From JAKOVR01 sp031415655 (GTDB lineage: Bacteria; Actinomycetota; Acidimicrobiia; Acidimicrobiales; Acidimicrobilacustridaceae): 64,000 nt of DNA. The position numbers and the translations under genes are program-made. The stretch lies in NCBI GenBank assembly GCA_031415655.1, contig JANOSD010000116.1, positions 1-64,000 of the forward strand. Reading direction: 5' to 3'. The notes beneath the pieces are model-generated. The model was not told the origin of the DNA. It worked only from the letters and a program-made list of their open reading frames with translations, and ran no database searches. This document shows positions 62,882 to 64,000 of this stretch, in pieces (position 1 is the first letter of the stretch; every line of letters starts with the position of its first letter).

Positions 62882-63616
62882 TCAGGGGGCGGGGTGCCAA
62901 CGGAAGCGGGCGGCGGCGAGGGTCGGAGCGCCGAGAGCCCACACCACCAGCACCACCCACGCCTGGGTGCTGATCGTCGCGTTGCCAAGGGTGCCACCAA
63001 CCACCTCGGACAGGGCGGCGGACGGGAGCAGTCGAGCCGCCGTTTCGAGGGCATCGGGAAGGCGGTCGAGCGGAACGATCATGCCGCCGAAAAGGAGGAG
63101 CACGAGGTAGAGCCCGTTGCACACAGCGAGGTTCGCGACCCCGCGCAGCGTGCCGGCAAGGTAGAGGCCGATGCCAGCGAACGCCGCCGTTCCGGCCACG
63201 ACCGCAACCGGCAGCAGTGCCATTCCTCCAGATGGACGCCAGCCGAGGGCGGCGGCGGTTGACAGCAGCACGGCCAGTTGCATGGCTTGAAGCACCAGAA
63301 CCATGAGGATCTTGGCGGCTACGAGGCGGGGTCGGCCGAGCGGTGTGGCGCCAAGCCGTTTGAGGACCCCATACTGCCGTTCGAAACCGGTCCCGATTCC
63401 CAGGCTCACCATGGCGCTCGACATGATCGCAAGGGCGACAATGCCGGGGGTGAGGAAGTCGACCGGGGCGGTGACGCCGGCAGGTTTCGGCAATACGTCG
63501 ACCAGGGAGAAGAACACGAGCAGGAGCAGCGGAATCCCGATGCTCACGAGGAGTTGTTCACCCTGTCGGAGAGAAAGCCGTAGCTCCATCCCGACGTGCG
63601 CCCGGAGTGCTTTCAT
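62882..63616 (-). CDS. ABC-2 type transporter permease
   Basis: A 244-residue permease with six helices: MELRLSLRQGEQLLVSIGIP at the N-terminus, then FLTPGIVALAIMSSAMVSLG, GFERQYGVLKRLGATPLGR (the ABC-2 coupling region) and LLFGGMIVPLDRLP. It belongs to the DrrB/NodJ-like group. The start overlaps the end of the upstream ATPase gene by 4 bases. Similar transporters are found near heme A and oxidase genes in other actinobacteria; cargo unknown. Confidence 0.88.
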   Translation of the reverse strand: MKALRAHVGMELRLSLRQGEQLLVSIGIPLLLLVFFSLVDVLPKPAGVTAPVDFLTPGIVALAIMSSAMVSLGIGTGFERQYGVLKRLGATPLGRPRLVAAKILMVLVLQAMQLAVLLSTAAALGWRPSGGMALLPVAVVAGTAAFAGIGLYLAGTLRGVANLAVCNGLYLVLLLFGGMIVPLDRLPDALETAARLLPSAALSEVVGGTLGNATISTQAWVVLVVWALGAPTLAAARFRWHPAP

Positions 63617-64000
63617 CGCGACCGCCCCGACCGCCCCGACCGCCGTGCCTGCCCGCGTGTCCGAGCCCCCGAACCGGCATGAGTTGGGGCGGCGGCGGAG
63701 GCCGAACGCACAAGTTCGCTGGCCTTCGCCGACTCGGTGAGCCGTAGGAACACGTCTTCCAACGATTGTCGACCGGCTCGAAGGTCGGCGAGCGGAAGGT
63801 CGTGTTCGGCCAGCCAGGCGGTGACCGCGGCGACGTGTTTCGGCGACGGCGTGACGGCAACGACGTACTCGCCGGGCGTGACTTCCCTTACTGCATCGGC
63901 GTCAACCCCAAGATGGTGCGCCAGCGCCGCCGCATCGAGGGCTGCGGGGGCGCCGAAGCGGATCTCATCGGACGGTTGTGAACGCATCAGGTCGACGGGG
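63613..64000 (-). CDS. ABC transporter ATP-binding protein, C-terminal part (cut by window edge)
   Basis: The frame runs off the right edge. The visible about 128 residues are the C-terminal regulatory part of a DrrA-like ATPase: EYVVAVTPSPKHVAAVTAWL, EHDLPLADLRAGRQSLEDVF and LRLTESAKASEL, the usual ending that follows the nucleotide-binding domain. An Arg/Ser tail (RTRGQARRSGRSGRSR) follows. It overlaps the permease gene by 4 bases, so the two form an operon. Confidence 0.85.
   Translation of the reverse strand, partial: PVDLMRSQPSDEIRFGAPAALDAAALAHHLGVDADAVREVTPGEYVVAVTPSPKHVAAVTAWLAEHDLPLADLRAGRQSLEDVFLRLTESAKASELVRSASAAAPTHAGSGARTRGQARRSGRSGRSR

Overview
The window comes from a high-GC actinobacterium, most likely class Acidimicrobiia. 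This is inferred from three things: a secreted protein with tandem 'VLDTR ... VVDVxGWF' domains, a caa3-type cytochrome oxidase cluster of acidimicrobial layout, and many start codons placed 6-9 bases behind a TAnnnT box (leaderless transcripts). No sequence search was possible, so all family names rest on motifs read by eye.

Layout. 1-981: start of a truncated minus-strand gene, then a long stretch without a supported gene. 982-5000: GH38 alpha-mannosidase and a dead aldo/keto reductase broken by a 14-bp tandem duplication and two nonsense codons. 5092-7752: PhyH-type dioxygenase with a coupled small protein, a STAS/anti-sigma-kinase pair and a VOC protein. 7852-11755: a Baeyer-Villiger-type monooxygenase fused to a short-chain dehydrogenase, with a PF10118-type protein, divergent from a TetR regulator across a clear palindrome. 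11839-16968: M16 peptidase, a conserved hypothetical protein and a B12-binding radical SAM protein. 17028-22813: topA, an MFS exporter, tmk and holB, the last three translationally coupled. 22982-26950: beta-helix protein, PAS-GAF-GGDEF-EAL protein and apt.

27010-32374 is a decayed island in a tRNA-Thr gene. A 26-bp exact copy (36/39 over a longer span) of the tRNA 3' half lies at its far end. Inside are a dead tyrosine integrase, a HigB/HigA-like toxin-antitoxin pair, a lipoprotein and gene fragments. 32593-38721 holds a secreted lipase, a YdeI-like protein, an ankyrin protein, a HAD hydrolase, tRNA-Phe and tRNA-Asp. 38911-45237 holds an SDR, an esterase, the SGNH/VLDTR protein and a large membrane protein. 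tRNA-Glu is followed by a plsY-degV-metalloprotease operon (45781-49150), then DUF2017-clpS-ctaA on the minus strand.

51482-61393 is the respiratory block: ctaB, then three genes ahead of the true oxidase, then ctaC, ctaD, ctaE, subunit IV and ctaG. The first of the three (52627-54255) is clearly a paralogue of oxidase subunit I, but every heme and copper ligand and the cross-linking Tyr are replaced. It is followed by a second subunit-III-like protein and an acidimicrobial-type membrane protein. This metal-free 'ghost oxidase' module is the most striking content of the window.

Two families of palindromic repeats (two copies each) and many short tandem duplications, several with an 11-bp period, lie between genes. 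One palindrome family shows compensatory changes in both arms.
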